The notes beneath the pieces were generated by a model. It ran no database searches, was not told the DNA's origin, and worked only from the letters and a program-made list of their open reading frames with translations. Below are positions 7,582 through 13,178 of a stretch of 13,178 bases of DNA, one piece after another. The stretch comes from an uncultured Prevotellaceae bacterium (GTDB lineage: Bacteria > Bacteroidota > Bacteroidia > Bacteroidales > Bacteroidaceae). Positions within the stretch are counted from its first letter, which is position 1, and each line of letters opens with the position of its first letter. Location of the stretch: positions 1 through 13,178 of the forward strand of contig CAMYYX010000040.1 of the NCBI GenBank assembly GCA_947303695.1, in the 5' to 3' direction. The translations under genes and the position numbers were made by a program.

Positions 7582-8614
7582 GGTTTAAATAGCTTATTAT
7601 TTGATTGTTAAACAATTCTTCTTCATCGTTCAGCACTTTCACCTCAATTGGCAAAGCATACACACTACCCCACATTGGCATTTGTTCCTGATGGAGTCGT
7701 GCCATATCCTTTTCCGTTGTAATGATGATTCGAGGTTTGTCGTCTGGTAAAGCATTGTAAGCACTTTCTATCTGTTTGTAGTCCTGCGAAGAAAAGTCAT
7801 GATGATCACCATAATGGATGGCATCAAAACTGGCATACTTCGACAACTCATCCTCCATCGGTTTCGGATTGGCGATACCTGTAACCACCAGAATGCTGTA
7901 CTTATCCAACTCTCCAAGCGGTATCTCTGCCTTTGGATTATACAGATTCCCATATTTCATCCCTGTGAAATACAGATGCTGATCTTCCTGAATCCTCAGT
8001 CGCTTACAATACCTCTCTCTCTCCCCTTCGCTTACATCTTCTTTCAGTTTCGTCAGCATCACAATATCTGCACGCTTGCTTCCTCCTGCGCTCTCTCTCA
8101 ATCGACCTGCTGGCAGCAGATAGTCCTTATCTATCGGACGATTGCTGTCTACCAACAATATGTTCAGTCCTGCTTTCACCCTCCGATGCTGATAGGCGTC
8201 ATCCAATATGATGACATCAATATCTGTTGTTTCGGCATTCGTAATGAGGTTATAGATACCTTCCCTTCTGTCTGCATCTACAGCAATGGTCACATCCGGA
8301 AACTTCTTCTTAATCTGGTAGGGTTCATCACCGATATCAGCTGCTGTCGACTTTGAAGTGGCCAGCACATATCCCTTTGTCTTTCGCTTATATCCCCTAC
8401 TCAACACACCCACCTTGTATCCGTTTTCTTGCAGCAGCCGTATCAGATACTCCGTATGTGGTGTTTTTCCTGTTCCTCCCACCGTTATATTTCCTACGCA
8501 TATAACGGGCAAATCATAGGACTCCGAACTTAGAATCCCATGATCATACATGAAGTTGCGCACTGATGTCACCCCATCATATACCCAAGCCAATGGAAGC
8601 AACAGATAGTACAT
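7526..8614 (-). CDS. lpxK: Tetraacyldisaccharide 4'-kinase (lipid A biosynthesis)
   Basis: LpxK adds the 4'-phosphate to the tetraacyldisaccharide precursor of lipid A at the inner face of the cytoplasmic membrane. The 362-residue protein begins with a hydrophobic membrane-associating helix (residues about 2-20). The Walker A loop GNITVGGTGKTP is at 41-52. LDDAYQHRRV at 137-146 holds the acidic pair, Asp96 (IGDEP) matches the catalytic Asp region of Aquifex LpxK, and GDHHDFS at 269-275 holds the conserved His. GIANPKPME at 246-254 and TTEKDMARL at 299-307 complete the pattern. Its last 18 codons and stop overlap the start of the nucleoside phosphorylase. It lies 47 bases downstream of sppA, separated by a strong hairpin. 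Confidence 0.95.
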   Translation of the reverse strand: MYYLLLPLAWVYDGVTSVRNFMYDHGILSSESYDLPVICVGNITVGGTGKTPHTEYLIRLLQENGYKVGVLSRGYKRKTKGYVLATSKSTAADIGDEPYQIKKKFPDVTIAVDADRREGIYNLITNAETTDIDVIILDDAYQHRRVKAGLNILLVDSNRPIDKDYLLPAGRLRESAGGSKRADIVMLTKLKEDVSEGERERYCKRLRIQEDQHLYFTGMKYGNLYNPKAEIPLGELDKYSILVVTGIANPKPMEDELSKYASFDAIHYGDHHDFSSQDYKQIESAYNALPDDKPRIIITTEKDMARLHQEQMPMWGSVYALPIEVKVLNDEEELFNNQIISYLNHVRKDSRNSCIPQRENDK

Positions 8615-8622
8615 AAAGTTAT

Positions 8623-8652
8623 TTCCAGGTACCCCTTACGGAATACCTGGAA
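8623..8652 (-). repeat. Inverted repeat between sppA and lpxK
   Basis: A perfect 9-base inverted repeat, TTCCAGGTA (8623-8631) and TACCTGGAA (8644-8652), encloses a 12-base loop. It fills most of the 47-base gap between the sppA stop and the lpxK start on the same strand. Read on the minus strand, the loop reads TTCCGTAAGGGG, which resembles the units of the repeat block at 5599-5682. There is no T-run after the stem, so a classical terminator is unlikely. An mRNA-stabilising or attenuating hairpin just ahead of the lpxK ATG is possible. Confidence 0.65.
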
Positions 8653-8661
8653 TTGTGTATC

Positions 8662-10455
8662 TTATAAGTTAAACTTGATTGCAAATGGCATAGCAGCCTG
8701 AATTCTGTCTTTCTCCTTCACGGACTGTAACATTCGAACTACATCGTAGTACTCGCCGAGATTTTCCTTGAGAGCAGTCTTGGTCATACTCTTGCTAGAT
8801 GTCTTATCCATAATCTGTTCGAAGAATGACTTCTGAGTAGGATATGACTTGATGGTGCACTCTTCAATCTTTGCCTTCTTCTTGGCTACTGCGATTGCGT
8901 CGTCAAGGCTACCGAGTTGGTCAACCAAACCAATCTGCTTAGCATGCAAACCTGTCCATACACGTCCTTCACCGATTACCTTGATTGAATCCTGTGGGAT
9001 ACCACGTCCGTCAGCACAACGTTTGGTGAAGAGTTCGTAACCACGATTGATATAGTTCTGGAGCAGTTCTTTTTCGCCGTCGTTCATCGAGCGGTAATAG
9101 CCTCCGAAGTCTGCGTATTCGTTCGTCTTGACTGTTGCGATATTCAGACCCAACTTGTCTTGTATCAATTCACTTGCATCTGGGAACATACCGAAGATTC
9201 CGATTGAACCTGTGATGGTGGTTGGTTCTGCTACAATCCAGTCTGCTGCACAAGAGATGTAATAACCTCCGCTGGCTGCCAAACCTGACATTGATACGAT
9301 GATTGGCTTCTTGGCTTTAATGTTCATCACCTGATGCCAGATCTGCTCTGATGCATAAGCGCTACCACCTGGAGAGTTTACGCGAAGTACGACTGCCTTC
9401 ACATCATCATCATTTGCCAGTTCGAGTAACTCCTCACATACCTTGCTGCCTACAATCTGCTCATCGTCGAACGAGAACGAATTAGTCTCTTCATCCTGAA
9501 CAATTTCACCTGATGCATAGTAAACTGCTACGATGTCGCCACTCATGCTCTTTGGCTCGTTATTTGCGTTATTAGCAACTGTGCTCACCTTTGCTTCGTT
9601 ATACTTACCGTCCTTATTGTCATCACTCTTTATCAGGTTTGCAATCACATCATCTACCTGGTCAGCAAATACCAGCTTATCAACCAACTTATTCTTCTTA
9701 TACTCCTTCGTAGCCTTGAACACGATACCCTCATTGATCAATGCCTCGAGGTCTTCCTTCTTAATCTTACGTGATTTGCAGATATCATCAAGCATCTCAC
9801 CCCAGATTTCGTTCTCGAACACTGTAATCTGCTCACGGTTAGCCTCACTCATATCGTCAAGGATGTATGGTTCAACAGCTGACTTGTAAGTACCAACCTT
9901 AAACACCTGCATCTTCACACCCACCTTCTCCAGCAGTCCTTTATAATACATCACCTGAGAAGCCATACCTACGAGTTCCAGCATACCCTCTGGGTTAATC
10001 AGCAACGAGTCGGCAGTACTACAGAGATAATATGATCCCAGTCCATAGTTGTCAGCATACGACATGATGAACTTACCAGAAGTCTTGAAGTCAACCAATG
10101 CATCACGCAATTCCTGAAGCAATGCAGGATTACCGCCGTTAAAAGAACCGACTTTCAGGTAAATACCTTTAATCTTGTCATTTTCCTTCGCGCTCTTGAC
10201 AGCTGTCAGAAGGTCGTTCAAACCAAGACTTTCACTACCATCACCCATCAATTCTGAAAATGGGTTATCGATTGTGCGCTCATCAAGTGTACCTTCAAGG
10301 TTCACCACCATTACTGAGTTATCGTCAATTGGTTCAGTAGTAGATGACATCGATGCCAAACCACTCAATGTCAACAGAGAGAAGATGCCTATGATAAGGC
10401 CTACTAGAAGAATGCCAACGATTGTGGCCAATGTGTACTTTAAGAATTCTTTCAT
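8662..10455 (-). CDS. sppA: Signal peptide peptidase SppA (protease IV, 67K type)
   Basis: SppA is a membrane-anchored protease that digests signal peptides left in the membrane after secretion. The 597-residue length fits the duplicated, E. coli-like form. One membrane segment spans about residues 8-34. The N-terminal repeat supplies the general-base Lys191 in VGTYKSAVEP (E. coli Lys209). The C-terminal repeat supplies the nucleophile Ser395 in SGLAASGGYYIS (E. coli Ser409), preceded by VNSPGGSAYASE at 359-370. Both catalytic residues are present, so the enzyme should be active. It starts seven bases after the stop of the glycosidase gene, indicating one transcript. The lpxK gene follows on the same strand after a hairpin. 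Confidence 0.95.
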   Translation of the reverse strand: MKEFLKYTLATIVGILLVGLIIGIFSLLTLSGLASMSSTTEPIDDNSVMVVNLEGTLDERTIDNPFSELMGDGSESLGLNDLLTAVKSAKENDKIKGIYLKVGSFNGGNPALLQELRDALVDFKTSGKFIMSYADNYGLGSYYLCSTADSLLINPEGMLELVGMASQVMYYKGLLEKVGVKMQVFKVGTYKSAVEPYILDDMSEANREQITVFENEIWGEMLDDICKSRKIKKEDLEALINEGIVFKATKEYKKNKLVDKLVFADQVDDVIANLIKSDDNKDGKYNEAKVSTVANNANNEPKSMSGDIVAVYYASGEIVQDEETNSFSFDDEQIVGSKVCEELLELANDDDVKAVVLRVNSPGGSAYASEQIWHQVMNIKAKKPIIVSMSGLAASGGYYISCAADWIVAEPTTITGSIGIFGMFPDASELIQDKLGLNIATVKTNEYADFGGYYRSMNDGEKELLQNYINRGYELFTKRCADGRGIPQDSIKVIGEGRVWTGLHAKQIGLVDQLGSLDDAIAVAKKKAKIEECTIKSYPTQKSFFEQIMDKTSSKSMTKTALKENLGEYYDVVRMLQSVKEKDRIQAAMPFAIKFNL

Positions 10456-10462
10456 TGTTCTG

Positions 10463-11575
10463 TTATTTTAATGATTTATAATATTCACACGCTGCGAGGA
10501 GCCATGCACCTGTTCCAAACGGATGTTGAGAAGAAGCATCGGCTATGCGGGTTGGGTCAGGTTTCTCGCCTATCGGCTGCACATATCCTATTCCGCCATC
10601 TGGCTGAAGTGCTATGGTCGTGAGGTATTTCCACGCTTTGTCAATCACAGGTTTGAACTCTTTGGCATTCAGCAATCCGTTGTTCACTCCCCACAGCATT
10701 CCGAATGTAAAGAATGCCGTTCCGCTGGTCTCGTAACCTGGTGCATCAGCTTCACACAACATCGATCGTGTCCAATAGCCTTCGTCCTGTTGGCAGTCAG
10801 CTACTGCTTTTGCCAGTTGCTGGAATCGCTGTACGTAGAATGCTCTGTATTTCGAGTCTTTCGGAAGGTCTTGCAGTACTTTCGCCAATCCTGCCAGCAC
10901 CCATCCGTCGCCTCGTGCCCAGAAGCTCTTTCCTCCGTCGCATGCGGTCTTCACCTTGGGCCAGACATACTTGCCGTCTCTGTAATACAGATGCTGGTCC
11001 TTGTCCCAGAGCAGGTCGTCCGTCCATTTGAAACACTCATACTGCTTATCCAGCAATCGTTCGTTGTGGGTCACGGTATAGAGTTTCGTAAATATCGGTA
11101 ATCCCATATACAGCGCATCCGACCACCACCAATAATCAGCCTTGTCCGATTTTGCCTGATACATCATCACTTCGAGCGTGCGCTCCAGCCTTTCGGCCCG
11201 ATGTTCCAACTTATACAAGTCGATATACACCTGAAAGCAAATCTGCCAATCGGCAAAGAGTACATGGTTCATATCCTCACCATACGTTGCGTATTCCCAT
11301 TTTGACTTATCCGTCTGAGTAGCACCCTTCCAGTGATTATATTCAGCCCACTCCAGGGCATAATCCAGATACTCTTTCTTCCCGGTCAACTCATACACCG
11401 CCTGATTGCCTGTGAAATAGGCTGCGTTGTCCCAGAATCCGCGGCATCGAGCCGTGCGAGTTGCCTGCCAATGACTGTTCACCCGCTCAATCATCCCCCT
11501 CACTTCGTCCTTGGTTTGCCCATTAGACGTGCATACTACCAGAAAAACTACAAAAAAGAGAATATTTTTTTTCAT
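10463..11575 (-). CDS. Secreted GH88/GH105-type unsaturated uronyl hydrolase
   Basis: Family members cut unsaturated uronic acid residues from oligosaccharides left by polysaccharide lyases, as in rhamnogalacturonan breakdown (YteR/RhiN). The 370-residue protein has a signal peptide (about residues 1-20, ending SNGQ), so it probably acts in the periplasm. The (alpha/alpha)-barrel carries WWWSDALYMGLP at 149-160, with Asp153 in the place of the YteR catalytic Asp143. WARGDGW at 219-225 matches YteR Arg213 and Trp217 by spacing. DEGYWTRSM at 264-272 and YETSGTAFFTFGM at 281-293 are also typical. Cys15 is not in a good lipobox (Val at -1), so I do not call a lipoprotein. No SusC/SusD, lyase or regulator lies nearby; it is the first gene of the sppA-lpxK run. 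Exact substrate is unknown. Confidence 0.85.
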   Translation of the reverse strand: MKKNILFFVVFLVVCTSNGQTKDEVRGMIERVNSHWQATRTARCRGFWDNAAYFTGNQAVYELTGKKEYLDYALEWAEYNHWKGATQTDKSKWEYATYGEDMNHVLFADWQICFQVYIDLYKLEHRAERLERTLEVMMYQAKSDKADYWWWSDALYMGLPIFTKLYTVTHNERLLDKQYECFKWTDDLLWDKDQHLYYRDGKYVWPKVKTACDGGKSFWARGDGWVLAGLAKVLQDLPKDSKYRAFYVQRFQQLAKAVADCQQDEGYWTRSMLCEADAPGYETSGTAFFTFGMLWGVNNGLLNAKEFKPVIDKAWKYLTTIALQPDGGIGYVQPIGEKPDPTRIADASSQHPFGTGAWLLAACEYYKSLK

Positions 11576-11594
11576 ACAATAACATTTTACGCGA

Positions 11595-11624
11595 CAAAGA
11601 TACTAAATTATTTATAAAGTTCAA
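11595..11624 (-). promoter_or_regulatory. Promoter of the glycosidase-sppA-lpxK-phosphorylase-thiL run
   Basis: The minus strand shows a -7 element TATCTTTG (11602-11595), a perfect TAnnTTTG match, and a -33-like TTGA (11624-11621) 18 bases further upstream. This is the most complete promoter in the window. The start would be near 11590, giving a leader of about 15 bases before the ATG at 11575. No other convincing promoter is seen before thiL, so it may drive all five genes. Confidence 0.65.
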
Positions 11625-11646
11625 TACATTATTCCGTTTTTTCTAC

Positions 11647-11679
11647 AAAAAAGCAGCATCTCAATGCGAGGTGCTGCTT
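11647..11679 (-). terminator. Rho-independent terminator of the FadL-like gene
   Basis: On the minus strand a 12-base stem (11679-11668 with 11662-11651, one C/A mismatch) and a 5-base loop are followed directly by six T residues (11652-11647). It lies about 65 bases after the FadL-like stop codon and just ahead of the promoter of the glycosidase run, so it separates the two units. On the plus strand the mismatch becomes a G-T wobble, but there is no gene there to end. Confidence 0.75.
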
Positions 11680-11697
11680 ATAACTGCCTTCATTATA

Positions 11698-11734
11698 CTC
11701 CCCTCCATGCGAGGGAGGTGTACAGGGGGTGGGT
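11698..11734. repeat. GC-rich hairpin element between the FadL-like gene and its terminator
   Basis: CCCTC (11701-11705) and GAGGG (11711-11715) form a short stem around CATGC, within a C-run then G-run segment that ends TACAGGGGGTGGGTC. Its loop region, CTCCATGCGAGG (11703-11714), matches 11 of 12 bases of CTCAATGCGAGG in the neighbouring terminator (11660-11671). It is much more GC-rich than the intergenic DNA around it. It may be a copy of a dispersed intergenic repeat. The function is unknown. Confidence 0.5.
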
Positions 11735-11742
11735 CTTTTTCT

Positions 11743-13089
11743 TTAGAAATTCACATCCACACCCAAACCAAACACGCGGTTCTCACGGTGGAAGATGATG
11801 TTGCTCACATTAGTCGTCACAGTGTGGTCAGAGTAGTTGGTCTGGAAATAGGCCGCGTTGAGCTTCACCTGATCAGTCAGCTTCACACCCACACCAAGTC
11901 CGAACGAATAGCTGTTGAGGTTGAACGACAGGTCCGAGTAGTTCGCCTCCGACTGGTCGTACATCGTCTTCTGGTAGCCGGCACTCACCTCGATGCGGTC
12001 AGTCAGGTCGTATGCAGCACCCAAGGTAATCTCATGCGTGTCCTTCACAAGGTCCTTGGTCCACTGACGAGTGTCACGATCCATGAACATGTGATAGCCT
12101 ACGTTCAGGCGCAGTTTCTCGATAGGAGTCACCTGCACACCCACAGCCAGCATCGATGGCAAATCCATCTGCGTCTCAGCCTCGTCGAGGTAGTTAGCGA
12201 AAGCAGCACGCTGAGTAGCCAACTGGTTGAATTCAGCATTGTTGTTCGCATCAGCCTTCACGGTGATAGGCGTACGGAACTCATACTTCAGCGCCAGGTT
12301 CACATAGTCGTTCAGCTTATAGTCCACACCGATAATCGGAGCCACACCCATTCCCGTCAGGTCGCAGTCGAGCACATAGCTGTTAGGCACGTTGATGATG
12401 TTACCCGTCGTTGTGCGGAACGTGATGTTGTCGATATGACCCTTATAGTTATTCCATGCATAGATGGCACGCACACCCAGGCTCACAGCCAGCTTCTCGT
12501 TCAGCTTGCGAGCAGCAGCCAGTGTCGTACCGAAGAAGTACGACTTACCCTTCAGGTAGCTGTTGAGGCTGTAACCGCCGAAGGCCGCACCCAGTTGCGT
12601 CATACCCATCTGACCTACCAGCGCCTCGAACGAACCCACACCTTTCTCAAACTCACATGAACCGCCACCACCGATGACACCGAAACCGAACTGGAAAGCC
12701 CAGTCGTTCTTGTTGTAAGCCAAGTACAATGAAGGCTGAATAGGCACATGCACACGGCCCTTATACAATCGGTCCACCGAACCGTCAGCCAGCGGAGTAC
12801 CAGGATTCAGGTAGTTCGCACCGAACAAAGCCCCGTAGCTGCTGTGCGAGTCACGCTTCTGATGCGGACTCTGCCAGTTGAACTGCAAGTGCCAGCCCTC
12901 ATCCATAAAGCCCACACCAGCAGGATTATAGTACACACCATCGATGTCGATAGCACCATCGCGCGACGGATTTCTCAAAAAACCAATACTCTGATTCGTG
13001 TTTGTCAAATAGTCTCCTGCCCACACTTCTGTTGTCAAAATCTGACACATCAGGCACATGGAGCTCATAGCAATAAATCTTTTCTTCAT
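11743..13089 (-). CDS. OmpP1/FadL/TodX-family outer-membrane transport protein
   Basis: The family forms 14-stranded outer-membrane barrels that let hydrophobic compounds such as long-chain fatty acids cross the membrane. The 448-residue product has a signal peptide of about 24 residues (ending VWA, then GDYL). An N-terminal region near 34-62 with NPSRDGAIDIDGVYYNPAG fits the family's plug/hatch segment, where an NPAG motif is characteristic. Regularly spaced amphipathic strands follow to the end, for example LRLNVGYHMFMDRD and YSFGLGVGVKL. The chain ends in NF, with aromatic Phe last, as usual for barrel proteins sent to the outer membrane. It is a single-gene unit with its own promoter and terminator. 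Sampled lines are about 52-57% GC against about 42-45% in neighbours. The substrate cannot be read from the sequence. Confidence 0.88.
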   Translation of the reverse strand: MKKRFIAMSSMCLMCQILTTEVWAGDYLTNTNQSIGFLRNPSRDGAIDIDGVYYNPAGVGFMDEGWHLQFNWQSPHQKRDSHSSYGALFGANYLNPGTPLADGSVDRLYKGRVHVPIQPSLYLAYNKNDWAFQFGFGVIGGGGSCEFEKGVGSFEALVGQMGMTQLGAAFGGYSLNSYLKGKSYFFGTTLAAARKLNEKLAVSLGVRAIYAWNNYKGHIDNITFRTTTGNIINVPNSYVLDCDLTGMGVAPIIGVDYKLNDYVNLALKYEFRTPITVKADANNNAEFNQLATQRAAFANYLDEAETQMDLPSMLAVGVQVTPIEKLRLNVGYHMFMDRDTRQWTKDLVKDTHEITLGAAYDLTDRIEVSAGYQKTMYDQSEANYSDLSFNLNSYSFGLGVGVKLTDQVKLNAAYFQTNYSDHTVTTNVSNIIFHRENRVFGLGVDVNF

Positions 13090-13114
13090 TATACTTTCAT
13101 TAATAAAACGGGCG

Positions 13115-13122
13115 CAAAGTTA
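13115..13122 (-). promoter_or_regulatory. Bacteroidota -7 promoter element for the FadL-like gene
   Basis: The minus strand reads TAACTTTG, a perfect TAnnTTTG element 25 bases upstream of the ATG at 13089. It is identical to the element before yicC. A -33 element at the right spacing is not clear. Transcription should start near 13110. Further upstream, GTGCA/TGCAC (13152-13156 and 13163-13167) is a small inverted repeat that could be an operator, but this is weak. Confidence 0.6.
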
Positions 13123-13178
13123 CAAAAAACTACACAACTAGCGCCCATTACGTGCAAATAACTGCACACCCACCCCAC

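Noticed and set aside
8613..8620. TAACTTTA on the minus strand just at the lpxK start, near match to a -7 element
   Set aside because: It overlaps the start codon, so transcription would begin inside the gene; it cannot serve the full-length lpxK.
10463..11575. Glycosidase as a lipoprotein through Cys15
   Set aside because: The residue before Cys15 is Val, not Gly, Ala or Ser, and there is no acidic export signal after it; a type I signal peptide fits better.
11671..12660. 329-codon open frame on the plus strand opposite the FadL-like gene
   Set aside because: Its translation is dominated by His, Val, Arg and Gln in a pattern expected from reverse reading of a GC-rich barrel gene, with no domain, promoter or ribosome site. 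It also starts inside the terminator hairpin.
1..13178. Mobile element, CRISPR, toxin-antitoxin, defence or biosynthetic gene system
   Set aside because: No transposase, integrase, repeat-spacer array, small toxin pair, nuclease-helicase set or synthase is present; all long frames are assigned to envelope or housekeeping proteins.

Overview
The window looks like ordinary chromosome from a Bacteroidales bacterium, most likely a Prevotella/Segatella-type gut or oral species. The pointers are -7 promoter elements of the form TAnnTTTG in front of several transcription units, weak or absent Shine-Dalgarno sequences with A-rich leaders, a lipoprotein with an acidic stretch just after the lipid-carrying Cys (the Bacteroidota surface-export signal), and the gene sets sppA-lpxK-purine nucleoside phosphorylase-thiL and yicC-gmk-nadD. 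The species call is inference from style, not from a marker gene.

Layout. Bases 1-3282 (minus strand) hold a very large coiled-coil surface lipoprotein followed, 55 bases downstream, by a small outer-membrane beta-barrel protein that runs off the left edge. A 271-base AT-rich divergent region (3283-3553) carries one promoter element in each direction. Bases 3554-5598 (plus strand) are a tight three-gene operon: yicC (RNA-cleaving/RNase-adaptor family), gmk (guanylate kinase) and nadD (NAD biosynthesis). It meets the next operon head-on across a 92-base gap filled by four degenerate 20-22-base palindromic repeats. Bases 5691-11575 (minus strand) form a five-gene run read right to left: a secreted GH88/GH105-type unsaturated uronyl hydrolase, sppA (protease IV), lpxK (lipid A 4'-kinase), a purine nucleoside phosphorylase whose start lies 56 bases inside lpxK, and thiL (thiamine-phosphate kinase). 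Bases 11576-11742 hold the promoter of that run plus the terminator of the gene upstream and a GC-rich hairpin. Bases 11743-13089 (minus strand) encode an OmpP1/FadL-type outer-membrane transporter with its own promoter at 13115-13122.

How the genes fit together. Most are housekeeping: nucleotide supply and salvage, NAD and thiamine cofactors, RNA turnover, lipid A synthesis and envelope proteolysis. The envelope theme is strong: surface lipoprotein, two outer-membrane barrels, LpxK, SppA and a secreted glycosidase. I see no tRNA, rRNA, CRISPR array, insertion sequence, integrase, phage gene or defence locus, and no gene-free stretch longer than 300 bases. The least explained items are the 904-residue stalk-like lipoprotein, the tandem palindromes between nadD and thiL, two non-coding hairpin elements, an Asn-to-Asp change in the nucleoside phosphorylase base pocket, and the long lpxK/phosphorylase overlap.
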